Made by a program: the position numbers and the translations under genes. The notes beneath the pieces are model-generated. The model was not told where the DNA came from, did not search any database, and saw nothing but the letters and a program-made list of their open reading frames with translations. 64,000 bases of DNA from Ochromonas danica. Lineage: Eukaryota; Sar; Chrysophyceae; Chromulinales; Chromulinaceae. The stretch lies in NCBI GenBank assembly GCA_015146655.1, contig VKHL01000111.1, positions 1 to 64,000 of the forward strand, in the 5' to 3' direction. Below, piece after piece: positions 1-13,100 of this stretch (within the stretch, counting starts at the first letter, position 1; each line of letters begins with the position of its first letter).

Positions 1-923
1 TGAACTGAGAGCTGATAAAGAATCATTAAACATCTTGCTACAGAAGCATGATCGCCTCGTTGATGAGCTGTTTTCAGAGCTTCTTCAATAGCAATAGCAG
101 CCTGTGGCCAATTGCCACTATGCAGATGGATGACTGCTAGACTCATCATAGCATGTTGATTCTTGGCAGAATGTGCTTGGTCAACCTCACTTTCCTTAGT
201 ATACCTAATAAGTGCACTCATATCTTTGGTGACAGGATAACTGCATCTTGTCTCTAAGAGAGACAAAGAAGATCCATAGTCAGAAATGCCATCATAATAT
301 TGATGAACCAACACTTCCGCCTTGGCGATATTGTGCTTCTCTAGTGCATGCTCAGCTTCTCTTATCATGGTAATGGGATGACTAGAATACAATGATCGCT
401 TGATAGTATTGCTATCATCGAAGTCAACGAAAGCCTTGAAGGTGTCATAGATAGAACAGAGTTCATCAAATAGCAAGCAATCCCATTTTACCATCACCGT
501 ACGAACAAAGATACCAAGAGCACTGCTTTTAGTGATTGAATTGGGACCTGATAGCTTATTTTGACTCACTTTTCCATCAATTTCAAAGAGTTTTGGTCCT
601 TGAGTGATGTACCCATCCAAGACTTCATAGCTATCAATAGACAGAAAGAACTTTTTCAAATTCTCCTTATAGCCGTTATCTCTTACAAAGGAAGAAATTT
701 GGGAAAGAAAGTGTGGGAAGGATTGGAAATCATTCGCTGTGCCAACACGAACTGTGTGTGCCAAGAAGCAAAGCACTCGCATGGCATGCTGGCGATCCAA
801 CGAGATCGAGTCTTCTTCTTCTTCACTCTCTATTAATGAGATATCCTCACGTCGCTCATGAAGAATAATGCGAACAATAAGAATATAAAGAATTAGATCA
901 GATGGAGTGATTGCAGCAACCAT
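1..923 (-). CDS. ANAPC5: Anaphase-promoting complex subunit 5 (APC5), N-terminal part, runs off the window
   Basis: The reverse strand is open from an ATG at 923 down to base 1, giving about 307 residues with no visible intron. It starts with a hydrophobic helix after a TPSD motif, as in the APC5 N-terminus (TPYK followed by a hydrophobic helix in human). A mid-region helix around SSALGIFVRTVMVKWD matches the conserved APC5 segment (VVGLFLRHMIL). At the window edge lies a TPR-like helix pair (LAVIHLHSGNWPQAAIAIEEAL) that corresponds to the first APC5 TPR. APC5 is a scaffold subunit of the APC/C ubiquitin ligase that drives anaphase entry. The C-terminal TPR array must lie outside the window. 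The assignment rests on remembered family sequence; the weaker alternative is a generic TPR protein. The gene diverges from the ankyrin gene at 1185 across about 260 bp. Confidence 0.8.
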   Translation of the reverse strand, partial: MVAAITPSDLILYILIVRIILHERREDISLIESEEEEDSISLDRQHAMRVLCFLAHTVRVGTANDFQSFPHFLSQISSFVRDNGYKENLKKFFLSIDSYEVLDGYITQGPKLFEIDGKVSQNKLSGPNSITKSSALGIFVRTVMVKWDCLLFDELCSIYDTFKAFVDFDDSNTIKRSLYSSHPITMIREAEHALEKHNIAKAEVLVHQYYDGISDYGSSLSLLETRCSYPVTKDMSALIRYTKESEVDQAHSAKNQHAMMSLAVIHLHSGNWPQAAIAIEEALKTAHQRGDHASVARCLMILYQLSV

Positions 924-1184
924 GTCATCACTGTCCTGTCCTATCAATAACTTGTTTTCAAACCAAACACACTCGATGAAATCAGATTATTACTTATAAC
1001 TTTCAATTTCAGAGTTTACTCAGCGGTTTCATGTGGTTTGGAGTTGGTTTGCCAACGCAACGAACAAAAACAACAAAATAAGAGAAAAAAATAGAATGCT
1101 CAGCAACTATCATTGAAGAGATATAAGAAAGCGCGAAATAACCAAGTGAAATATTAGAATCTCCTCATCTGTGACAGGGACTGA

Positions 1185-3825
1185 ATGGCGACCAGGATTT
1201 ATGACCTACCAGATGAGTTGAAATGGGAAAGTTATGAACGTCGTCCTCATGCCGCGGTCTTTGATCGTCTCGATCTTGTGGTTGCCTTTCGAGCAGGTCA
1301 TGAGAACAAAGGAGGAGTTGTAAAAGCCTTTTTAGATGCTATTCGAAACCATGATGAACTTGTGGTTCGTTTGGAAAGCCAGATGGTCATAGTGGATGAA
1401 TTGCGACGAGATTATCGCAAGAAGAATCGTCTCTTTCGTAATTTAGATAGTGCATGGAATCTCATCTTAGATAACCCTGTTGACTATAATGAATATCTTG
1501 ATTTGCTACCAAGAATGAAGAAGATTCATCAAGAGATTGAAGAATGTGAAGATCCTATCGAGAAAATGCATCTCACATCTTTGTATGAACGATTCCAAGA
1601 ACTTGATCCTCTCTGTTCTCGTCAATTACAAATCTATCGTGCTTATTCAAAAGCAAGAGATGAACGAGACGAAGCAGTTCGAGTCTTATTAGCTGGGGAA
1701 AAGAAAGTCACCGAGTTGAAAGAACAAGAAAAGCTGCTGGCGTCCCTCATCTCCGATGATCATATCATGGCTGATGAAATGAAGAAACCTCTTTCCTTGG
1801 TATTCCCCAATGTTCAAGGTAAGATTTTATAATACTCTGCCTCTTTCTAAGCCAATTAAGTTATCGTAGTGTTGTGAGTAACAGTGGGTTACATTCTGGC
1901 GAAGATCAACGGAGAACATGTTGAAAATCTGCCATTCCAGGAAGTGATGACTACTATTCGCCGCTCTCGTTCACCACATAATGCTGTCTTTCTTCGATAT
2001 GACTATCGTTATGACCCTTTTTGTGGATATTGGAGATCATTACAAGAGCTTCGAGATCTTGGCGTCTGTGTGGAGGATCCGCTGTTGCAGAAGATGCACT
2101 TCATCTCTCTGGCTACTCGTGGTGATGGAAGTGGTGTTCATCAATTACTTCAATGTGGAGAAGACCCTAATGGTGTAGATTTGACTGGAAATACTGCACT
2201 AGTAGCGGCTGCAACGAATCGTCATGAAGATGTGGTCAAGCTGCTTTTCCGTGCTGGAGCAGATATCAATCGTCCCGATCGAAATGTACGACTTAAATTA
2301 TCTACCTGCCGTATTGTTGCAATACCTATTGCTTGACTTTGATAATGGGTGCATGACAGATGATGACGCCTTTACTCTATTGTGCTAATCGTGGTCTCAC
2401 GGAAATGGTGAAGCTTTTGTTGACCTTGGGAGCTGATCGATCTCACACTGATCGCAATGTAAGTCCCCATATTACCTATTAGAGTTCAACGATGATGAAA
2501 TTCTTTGTTCACGTTCACAGCTTCGCGGCCCAATCTTTTATGCTGTGCTCTCCGGAAAAGTTGAGATTGTTGAACTTTTCTTCAAAGTTGATAAGAAGGA
2601 CATTACTGAGAGACTATGGGTATGATATATCAAGCAATGATGATTTTTTTATAGAAGGTTATCAGCGAGAAATGCTTTGTTAATAGGGCTTCTCTCCACT
2701 TCATCTTGCAGCGAATCAAGGAGATCTGGCAGTTGTGAACTATTTACTGGATCAAGGTTGTTCCATCTACAAACTAGACAAAGCAAGCAAACATCTCACT
2801 TTTATTTCATGATGTGTCCTTGTATTAACCACTCTATCTACTATAACAGAAGGGACGCACAGCTGAGGAAGTGGCTGAGGAATGCGGACACAAGACAGTG
2901 CACCAAAGGTTGATCGAAGAGCGACTGAGTGCACCTGGCCAACTTGTTCACGTCTTGCAAAAGAGCAAACAACAGCAGAATATTCGTAAAATTATGGCAG
3001 ATGATGCTAGTATTGCTTCCGCCGTGGATGGTATTCGCCCCATGGAGATCTGGATTGGCGATGCGGTAGGTCACATATGGATGCGCTCTTTAACTTTGCA
3101 CGCTTGATTGTGTGTTCGTGGTTGTATTACAGGGAGCTATGGAGGTGGTGTGGTGTGCGGATGCCAATGTGACTGCTATTATCTACTTGAGAAGTGCTGA
3201 ACAAGATTTCCCGCCCCACTCTGCGTGGCTGCGCAGCACGAGTAGTAAGAAGAAAACACATCGACGACGATCAAGCGATGCTGGAGAAGATTCTCGTGAA
3301 ACTATTCTCTTTCGCAGCTTTGTCATCCCTGATCGTCTGGAAGATGGAGATAACAATGACAATTGGTTGGCTCTTCGTTCTTGTTTACCGGAGATTGTTG
3401 CTTTCTCTCAGTCTGTTGCTAAGGTATATATGCCATCCGTCACTTTCCTTTTCACTTGCTAGGTGTAAATAATGTTCAATTTCTCAGGCTGAAGGACAGC
3501 AAAGGTTGGTGGTTTGTGATGATACTTGTAGAAGCCTTTCTCCTGCTCTTGCGGCAGTGCTCATGCTAATTCTTGATCAGGTAAGTCACGCATTTCATGG
3601 GCAGACACAAACGTGGACTAACATCAGTGGTTATTCAATATTTTATGAACAAAGGTGCGTGTGAAAGACGCTCTGGCCCATATGTATAAGATGCGGCCTG
3701 GTATTGAAATCAAGCGAGATGTGAAGTATGGTCTGCAAGACTTACAACAACAAATGGATGTGAAAGTGTTGAAGAGGTTGAATAAGCAATCAAGAGACTC
3801 TGTTGTTTGCTCTCTCGCCTTCTAA
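1185..3825 (+). CDS. Coiled-coil / PDZ-like / ankyrin-repeat protein with a degenerate dual-specificity-phosphatase domain
   Basis: Nine-exon model: 1185-1818, 1885-2285, 2360-2458, 2521-2619, 2687-2782, 2850-3065, 3133-3423, 3488-3580, 3655-3825, giving 699 residues with consistent phases. Residues 1-210 are helical and charged. Around 212-260 a GYILAKINGEHV segment resembles the second half of a PDZ domain. Residues ~275-450 hold about five ankyrin repeats; exons 3 and 4 are each exactly 99 nt, one 33-residue repeat per exon. The C-terminal third looks like a dual-specificity phosphatase fold (MEIWIGDAVGAMEVV at its start, LVVCDDTCRSLSPALAAVLM where the active-site loop belongs). The loop reads C-x4-R without the usual glycine, so catalysis is doubtful. 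The exon 5 donor is GC (2783-2784), giving a GC-AG intron. The partner of the protein is unknown. Confidence 0.75.
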
Positions 3826-4109
3826 AGAGAGTGTTTCTATATTCATGGCTGTTAATTTGTCTAAATTGTTCATATTTCGACTATTCTTTGCATCGTGGTA
3901 GTTGTTTCTCTTCCTTCGTTGTAAAGTTGTCTTTCGTCTGAAAATTAAGCAATTACACAATTTGGGTGGTGAAACGGCTGCTGTACGTGCCCGTTAGGGC
4001 GATGAATTAACTATGGGTAATAGTTTGGAATAAAAAGCACACATAAATCAATCAAATAAAATAGTCAAGAGTAGTTCTCCTTCGAAAGAAAGAGTCAAGT
4101 CTATGCGAT

Positions 4110-7100
4110 ATGAGATCTCTGGTCCAACTAGACGATGAGTTACAAAGTCTGTTGGTGGTTCATGGCGAGAAAAGCGAAGCTGTGGCACGTGTGAAGTCAC
4201 TCATTGGTCTGGCTTACTACGAGGCAGAAGACTATGACAAGGCCTTGTTGTACTTTGATGACGTCTCTTTTCTCTGTGAAGCCTTGGGTATCCAATACAA
4301 TGAGCTGGGACTGGATAATGCCTATCGACGTGGAAAAGTGTTGGAATTAAAAGCCGGAGATGATCCAGAGAGTCAAGCGGAAGCCAAGACTGTTTTAAGT
4401 GACGTTTATGAACATCGACAGCAACTAGATGATAGCGGTCCTTCTCATCACTATCACCAGTCTATCGAGGAGCAGTTTGATTCCACGCTAATCTATTACG
4501 ACCAAGCACTTGAATTAGCCTCTAAGGAGAAAGATCTACGACCTGCTATCTTGCTAATGGAAAAGTGCTTAGAACATAGAAAGAGAAAGTTTGGTAATTC
4601 TTCAGTAGCGTTAGTCACTGTTTATGTCGATTATGCAGATTTATTGCGAAGTGCAGAACGATTTGTAGAGGCAAAGGCAATCATTGGCGAAGCTTTAGAA
4701 ATGACCACACGAGCTTATGGACGAAGTCATGAAAAAGTAGCAGAAGTATTGAACTCTATGGGTAACTTATATCGAAATATGTTTGAGTTAGATGAGGCAG
4801 AGAAGTATTTGTTGGAAAGTTTGCAAATCCGTAAAGATCTCCAGGCGATGGAATCTGTTCACTATGGAGCCACATTGAATAATCTTGCAGAGGTGAAAAG
4901 AGCACAAAATCAACTCTTGGCTGCTATCGTATACCATCAGCAAGCTTTGGGTAATTTAGAACATTCCTTAGGAGTCAATCATCCTGCTTATATCAATGCG
5001 AAAGGAAACTATGGAGTGACATTGCAACGATTTGCTTTAGAATGTGCGGTGAAAGGAACAGATTTCCTCTCTAATGCTATTGACTATCTTCATGCAAAAG
5101 CTTATGAAGCAGAGCATCCGTGGATACAAAAGTTTGGTCATGAACAAGCATTAGCCACTGCTAGACAGTTAGCACAAAATAATGAATTTAGTCGGAGTAT
5201 AGCCATCTATGACAACTTGATTGCAAGACGCTATTTACATATTCATTCTATAACAGGTGTAATGAGTAATGTGAGTCCTTCCAAACCAACTGTCTCCTCC
5301 AAGAAAGTCAATACTATGATAACTGGCGGGAAGATGGACAATCAAGACATTGCCAAGCATATTCGTGCAGGTGAAGAAGCAATTATTCATCTACTGGAAG
5401 TTGAAAAGTTCCAAGTGATGTTGAAGAATGCAGAGAAGTTGATCAACAGTCATTTGCTTGAAGAATCCAAAAAACAAATCGAGGTGTGTGAGAAGTACAT
5501 TCTACCTGTAACCCCTTCTTTGACTAGTACGGCTGCACCCAGCTCTGCCTCTCCAATGGCAGAAGTGTCTGCCAGTGGAGGCCATGGAAGCGTATCACCT
5601 CCTCGCACTCCCAAGACGCCAACTACTTCAACTCCTATTCCACGCACTCCCAAGACGCCGTCAGCTGGTACTGGGAGAAATGGTACAGATCGACATGCAC
5701 AACAAGAGATGGAAGAACAAAGACATTGGAATATTATTAATCCAGAGGCTTCTTTGAATGAATTGGAACTTCATCTTTCCCTGCAATATCTCAAAGCTAA
5801 CCTTCTCACACTACAAGCTAATTACTCTTCTGCTCAAGATGTTCTCAATGAGGCGATTTCCTATGCCCATCGTCGGAAAGGAAGGGATATTGTTCATACG
5901 ATCAAGTTCCGATTACTGCTCATAGAGATATTTATTGAAATTGGTCGTTGTGAAGATGCTGAGAGTTTACTTGCTCAGGTGGGATTTTCTTATTATTACT
6001 ATGAGTTGATTTTATATGTTTGTGACATGACATGTGCTTTGTTCCAATAGTTGGTCGAGCCACTCAATAATGCCTTGGCCAAGGATGTCAAACTACAAGG
6101 AAAAGCTTCTTTGACCACCGCGACAATGTTCTGTCGCTGTCTGATCGCTGATTTGGAATTAAACTGGATAGCAGGACAGATCGAAAGTGTGCAAAAGACA
6201 ATGAATCGATTGCAGGAGATGATTAACGAGCATGAACTTCAGCTCCATGCTATCCAAGTCTCCTACCTCACCTTCCATGCACGAATCCATATGATCTATG
6301 GTCAATATGATATTGCCTACAATGCACTTGATGAAGCATTAAACATTCAGAATAAGTTAACAGGCAAAGAACATCTACGCTATGTGGATCTATTGCTTCA
6401 ACAAGGTTTCCTGGTCTTACTCGTGGGTGGTCATGTTCAATGCTTTCGCAATGTGGAAGAATGTCAAAAGCTGTTGTTGCGTTTGCTAGCATCATCGACT
6501 ACGACCACTCTTTTGCCCCCTGCTATCCCAACTGTTGGTAACGTGGTGGCGTCTATTTCAATGACTGACAGTCACAATAGTTTCGTACAACCAATCCAGA
6601 CTCAATCTCAAGAAGTGAAAACAAGAGGTAGTTTGTCCATGTCTACACAATGGCTAGCCACACAAGGCGCCTTGCTTTTGGATGATATCAAACATCCATT
6701 TCTTGCCAAACTGTATTTACTCAAGGCTAAGTATTTCTTCTTCTTGCATCGACTCACCGAGGCAGGAGATTATGTTGTTAGATCTCAATCTCTCTATTGT
6801 CAACTGTTCTCGGATAGTCCAGACCATTACCTGCTGACTGAGCAAAGCCTTCTCTTGGCAGAAATCCATCTGGATCGTTGTGAATACAAAGAATGTAATC
6901 GCCTCGCTATGTATGTCAAGGAAATTCGTAAAGCTCATCGAAAACGTTCCTTGGACAGCAATGGTGAGGACAACAGCAATCGTTATCCAGATTATTACGT
7001 GCTATATTGTGATTTTCTGAATTGTCGTATCAAGCGAAGAAAAGGATTAGTTTATGATTCCATCCAAGCCTTTGAGATCTTCTTCTCGGATGTTAATAGA

Positions 7101-10100
7101 TGGAAAGCATTGTTTGATCATCCTTTACCAGGTTCGGTATGTTTAGTGGAAGGTGTGGCTTGGATGGAATTTGGACAGATTTTGTTACAATCAGATCGTT
7201 TTCTAGATGCCAAGGGTACTATTGCCAAGAGTGGTATTATCTTTGCTGATTACTTTCATGAACATGCCAATCCATATCTATTACAAGCATTATTGACTAT
7301 GGCAGAGGTCTTTATTTTGATGGGTAAATATCGTGATGTTAAAGTAGTTTTGTCTTACACTTACAATCAACTTTACGAAATCTTCACTTATCGATATACT
7401 AACCATCCACTTTTCATCCAACTATACCTTTTAGCTATTGATAACATGAGAGCAATTGGATATTTCCAAGATGCTGTAGAGTATTTAGATCTCTTGAAGA
7501 ATAAGATCTCTGTGGCTTACACGACATTAACTATGGAATCCTTACACTATCGACTATTACAAGCAAAAGTCTTTAAAGATCGTAACATGATGAATAAAGC
7601 TGAGCCAATCTTTAAAGAGTTAGAGAGTACAATTTCTTTACTATGTGGTAATGAAGGATCCATTGTTTTAGCTCATCATCATGTTGATCTTGCTGAAGCA
7701 TTAATTTACAGTGAACAATCCGCTGCTGCGGAAAAACTGCTTTTGCAAGCACTGCTCATGATTCAAAAAGTAGTTTATAACAATGCCATGACTAATCCCA
7801 GTGATGTACAAGGTTACTATCAAACACTCTATACGAAATATGATCTTGCACATAATAACTTAAATAAGCTATCTTTATCCTTATTGGAAGTTAGGATATT
7901 AGCTAATTTGAATCATATTAAGTTATTCAGCTCGAAACCTGCTATAATTCAATCCACAATGAATAACCTGCAAAATACCTTATTACCTTATTGTCATGGA
8001 ATTTACAACCTCTTCATTGGGAGTAGTGATCATATCTTTCTTTATTTTTTACAAGGTTTATTTGCTGTCTTGTCGAATAAGATTAAGTTTAATTCGGGTA
8101 GAAAGTTGTTATTTGATGCTTTGCGTGGATTGGATGAATTTAATCCTTACAACTTGCCTTTCGATCATCCTTATGTCATGGCGTTAGGAGGATATGAAAA
8201 AGCATCTTCTAAAGCCCGTCTAAGCATTAATATTCGTGAACGTGCACTGTGTACTTGGGCTATACATCGTGCTGAAGGTGGGGAGATGTTACCAAAGAAT
8301 ATGATGATTGACATCTCCAACCATGACGTCAATCTCTGGGGTTTAGTTTATTTTTATGGTGCACCTATTCTGGAAAGTCCAGATGGACATGATTCGACTA
8401 TGACACCAAAGACACGAGGAGGACGAGGAAGGAGTTCAACTGCTGAGTCCTCACTTGGTCGTCATTCTCGCTCTCCCTCCCCGCCGCCTTCTGGTCATGA
8501 TGAAAGCAAAACTAACAGTAATGCGATTACAAATGATGAAGCTTTACTAGCTGAACAACAAGCTAGACAGGCTGCTGAAGATGAAATTGTCTTATTAAAA
8601 CATCAAAACACAGATCTCATCGAGCAGCTAACTGATGAAAAAGAGATTACGATCAAGCTTACCAAAGAGTTAAGCGATCTTACAGACAAACATCGTGATA
8701 TGGAACAAGCATTTCTTTTGTTACAAGAACAATTCAAAGCACTTCAAGTCACACAAGAAAGTGTTTCGAAAGAACTCGAAGCGATGAAATATCAAAAGCA
8801 ATTGGAAGAAGAAGAGAAAGTTCGTAAACAAGCTGAGTTAGAAGCCAAACTCTTGCAAGAAGAAGCAGAAAAGGCTAATGCACTTCATCCCAAGCTGGTC
8901 AAGTTATTAGAGGAGAGTGACTACTTGATCAAGAAGGCTAACGTCATGATCACTCAAGGGTATTACTATGAAGCCATGCCTCTTCTAGAAGAAGGATGCA
9001 GTCTACGCCATGCAATTTTGTCTATCCGTCATATGTCTACCTTACAAGGATATGTCATAAAAGCAAACACTTTTATTCAAATAGGTTATTATGAATGTGC
9101 GAAAGGATTGATTCAACTTTGTCTGGATATCGTGCAGGATGATATTCACAGTGAGAGCAAGAGAATCGTCAATCTACCTGAAGACTTTCTATATGAACTA
9201 CAAACAATGCTTTACTATATCTATCATCGCGAAGGAACACTCTTCTCTCGTATTGGGGAGATGGATGGTTTTGTCAAAGACTATGGTGTCAAAATTCAAA
9301 ACCTGACTGCTGGCTCTCCTTCCTATTCTTCTCATCATATCCACTATGGGCGTGCACTGGCAATGCAAGCTAATTACTATTGTGAGATAAACAAGATGAA
9401 TGAAGCGAAAGCTATGATTGAACGAAGCTTGGCTCTTTTGACCAAAGAATGTGGTTCGGGTCATTGGTATACCCTCGAAGCCCTTCGAGTCAAAGCAAAC
9501 ATCTTATACACTTCAAATAAATATAAAGAATGTGTAAATCTATGTGATCAAGAAGTCATGGCGATTAAAGTGTTAATCAAAGGTCATTTAGAAGAATATG
9601 GTAGTGCGGTCTCGACTATGCAGAGTTTGAATCAATCAACGGCTACTACCTCTCTGAGAGATATTAATCAAGCGGTTATTACCCTCCCTTCTTCCACTCT
9701 TGGTGATGAGATATTAGCCAAGAGTAAGACTGAGATTATCCCACATCCTTGTATTGCTCAATCTTATCTTTTGATTTGTAAAGCTCAACTAGCAGCTAAT
9801 CACTTCTCTGAGATGAAAAATAAGCTACAAGTTACCAAGACTATTCTGTATACTTTCTATCCTCATCATCATTTCCTTATCTATGAATACTTATTCTTGG
9901 AAGCTCAATTTTTGTTTGCAATTGGTCATTATGCTTTGGCCTTGGAAAAGCATTTGAGAATCTTGAGAGAGAGGGAAGCGACGGTGAAAGTGAATGCTAC
10001 TATGACATACGGCAACTACTATACCTGGCAGCATCGCAATAACCTTGCTATCAACCCCTCTGTTGTCATTTCCCAGCAGATTGATGGCAGTGGTGCAAGT

Positions 10101-13100
10101 AACAGCGCCAGTATGGTACAGGCTGCTTTCTTGGAGTCTATCTATGCTATCGCCAATGCACACATTAGACTCGGACATTTTGAAAAAGCAAAAGAATACT
10201 TGAATCAAGTAATCAAGTTGAACAGCATGAAGAATGTGATAGCCAATAACAGTGCTAATTCCAATACAAATATCAACTCGAGTAATGGCAGTGGTAATGG
10301 TAATGGCGGAAGTCATTCATCTGCAACAACTACAGAAGCTTCTCCTGGCTCATCACTTTCTCTCAAGGGCAATCACATCTATTATTACTATACCAAAGCA
10401 TTGCTTCTGTTTGTTGACATGCAAGTTGGCTACTATGAAAATGTGTCTGTGAGTCTGGAGAACCTTCTTGATGAACTTTCTTCCCTCTCCATGAATAAAG
10501 AAAACCTGCTTTTCATCTTCACTACTTTCTTCCTTGCAACTGCTTATTGTCACGAGGCAGATTATGGCAAGGCTGAGAAATCAGTTGGAAAAGCCTTACG
10601 ATATCTGAAGAACAACTTCCGTGAGCATTGGCTGATGGTGGAGATGTATTTACTCTATGCTACCATTGCCTTGCAGAGCAAGAATCCCTTGAAAGCAAAA
10701 GAGTATGTCGATCAAGCTAAGGCAGTCAATGAGAGTGTCTATAATATTGCCCCAGAGCATGAGAACTTTGCAATCGTGAAGATTTTCGAGGGAAGAGTCT
10801 TGCTGGAGGCTCTGATTCAGAATGTAGACGTCACAACACCCCCTGCTGCTGACATCTCTGCTCCTGCTAACGTTCCTACCGATGCTACTGTTGCTGCAGG
10901 AGAGGCTAATCCAGCCTCTTCAGCCTCCGATGCTGTCCCCTCTCTGGCTGATAGCACTGCTCCTGATGCGAATGGTCCCCCACTGGAAGGAACTGCACCA
11001 ATTGACAACAATAAATCAGGGGAAAAGGTGGTAGTCGAAGCAGCACCAGCAGAGGCACCAATGACTGGAAATGAGGCAGCTGGTGAGTCAGAAGGAATAG
11101 GAGCTTTGGTGGTAGCAACACCAGCAGTTCCTAATTTTGATAACTCTCGCTTTGTTGCGGTGCTTCGAGTCTTTGAAGATGCAAACGAGCGCTATCAACG
11201 CTCTCTAACCCTCGACAGAAGTCGTTTGGGGCTGGAAGGTGGTCTGGCAGTGCTTCACGACAGTGGAATCAATACTGCGCAGCAGGACCAAGAGGGACTC
11301 AACTCTGGTGCCCTTCAAGGACCTCCACTCTATGTGCTCTTGAAAGGTCTTCTAGGTCAGATCAAATTACTTGAGTTTACGCAGTTGCAGCATTTTATTG
11401 GTAGTTTGAGTACCGCCGAAAGGGAGAGCTACTACAACCGCCAAGCCTCCTTGCCTTCTTCTATACCTCGGAGCAAGAAAACCAAGAAGAATGCTCGCCT
11501 TCCAGTTTCGTTCCAGCAACAAAAGGCAATGGGAGGAGCTGACACCGGGGCAGGAGGACCTGATCCTCCAGGCTACCAAGACCTGTTGAATGCCATCGAT
11601 GACCTTCTAAACTCCTGTCATCTGACCAAGCAACATCATTTTATTGGTTATCTGCAGGCTGTGCTGGATAATCTCATCTTACAATTCGATCCTTTGCAAC
11701 GGACACATTTCCACTACTCAAAGGCTCTACAGGCTTTCAATCAAGGAGACTATTTGCTGGCGAGCAGGTTGTTAAATCTTTGTATTCATTCTTATTGCCA
11801 ATGCTTTGGTAATCTCCAAGCGGGACAATCTTCTCTCGTGGCGGAGGTCTTGCAGTATAAGGCCTACACTATCTTCTATCTCTCTCAATCTGCAACCTTT
11901 GCTACTCAGCTCTTCTCCTTGTCAACACGAATTTTCAAATTGTCGATTAAGTCGTCATCGTCGTTGAATGAAGATGGGGAGGAGGAAGAGGAAGATCAGC
12001 AGCAAGAGCAAGAAGAGAGTCTGTTGCTACTGAGAAACATGCTGGGCTTGTCCCTGCTCTTCATGCAAGATAGGCGCTACGAGGAAGCCTTGGTACTACA
12101 TCGTAAGATGGAAGAAGCTCTCATGCGTAGTTACACTTCAAGAGCAGAAGGAGGAGGGTTGAGCCAACGGATCGACTCCATGGAATCTCTCGAGACTGTC
12201 TTGTTTCTTATCAAGCTTAAGGCTTATCTCGCTCAAGACTATCTCGCTTTATATCGCTTAGATGAAGCACAAGCGAAGAACAAAGAAGCACTGGCCATGT
12301 TACAGCGAGTGAATGTGGCTGACCTGCAACCTATCCTTCTATCCACTGCTGCTGGTCTATTGAACGATAGTGATGGTGGCATCCCCTCGTCTTCCTCATC
12401 AATCTCCGCCCTTCGAGTGAAAAATAGCAACGCAGTCTCATTGGAGAATATCAACGCGCTTCTAGCCGAGCTGTTGATTTTGGTCTATTTGAATGAAGTG
12501 CGATGGCATGACCTTTGGGGAAGGTTTGCTGAAAGTGAGGACTATCTCGCACAAGTAGACGCTGTCCTCAAGGCATGGAGATCCAATACAAACACTGCCA
12601 CGACTACTAATACTACCACCAGCTCGACCTCTGGCACTGCTACTTTCAACAGGAAGGAAGAGGAAGAAGATAAAATGAAGGCTGTGGTTGAAGATGCCAA
12701 TCCACCTCCTGTATCTGCGGCAACTGCAGCAGGAGAGGAAGGAGCAGCACCAGATGGGGCGAGTGCTACAACTGGAGCTGAGGGGAGTGCAGCACCATCC
12801 ACAGTCGCATCGCGTCTAACTGCCTCTTTACCTCCTCGACGAACTGGGCCACCTGAGAAACAAATGGTGCCAGAACTGGGTCGACTTCGCCAATTGGAAG
12901 CAGAGCGTCATCTCGTACGTGCACACCATCTCCTTCTCCTCACCAAACACAACGAAGTCTCTCCCAGTGTCACTCAGGCCCTTGATATCTTCTATTCCTT
13001 GTACAACATCCACTATCCAGCAAACTGGGAAATATATCGAAGCCAACACAAGGCGAAGAAAACCAGTAAGAAAGCTTCTCCTGGAGCTGCTGGGAAGACT

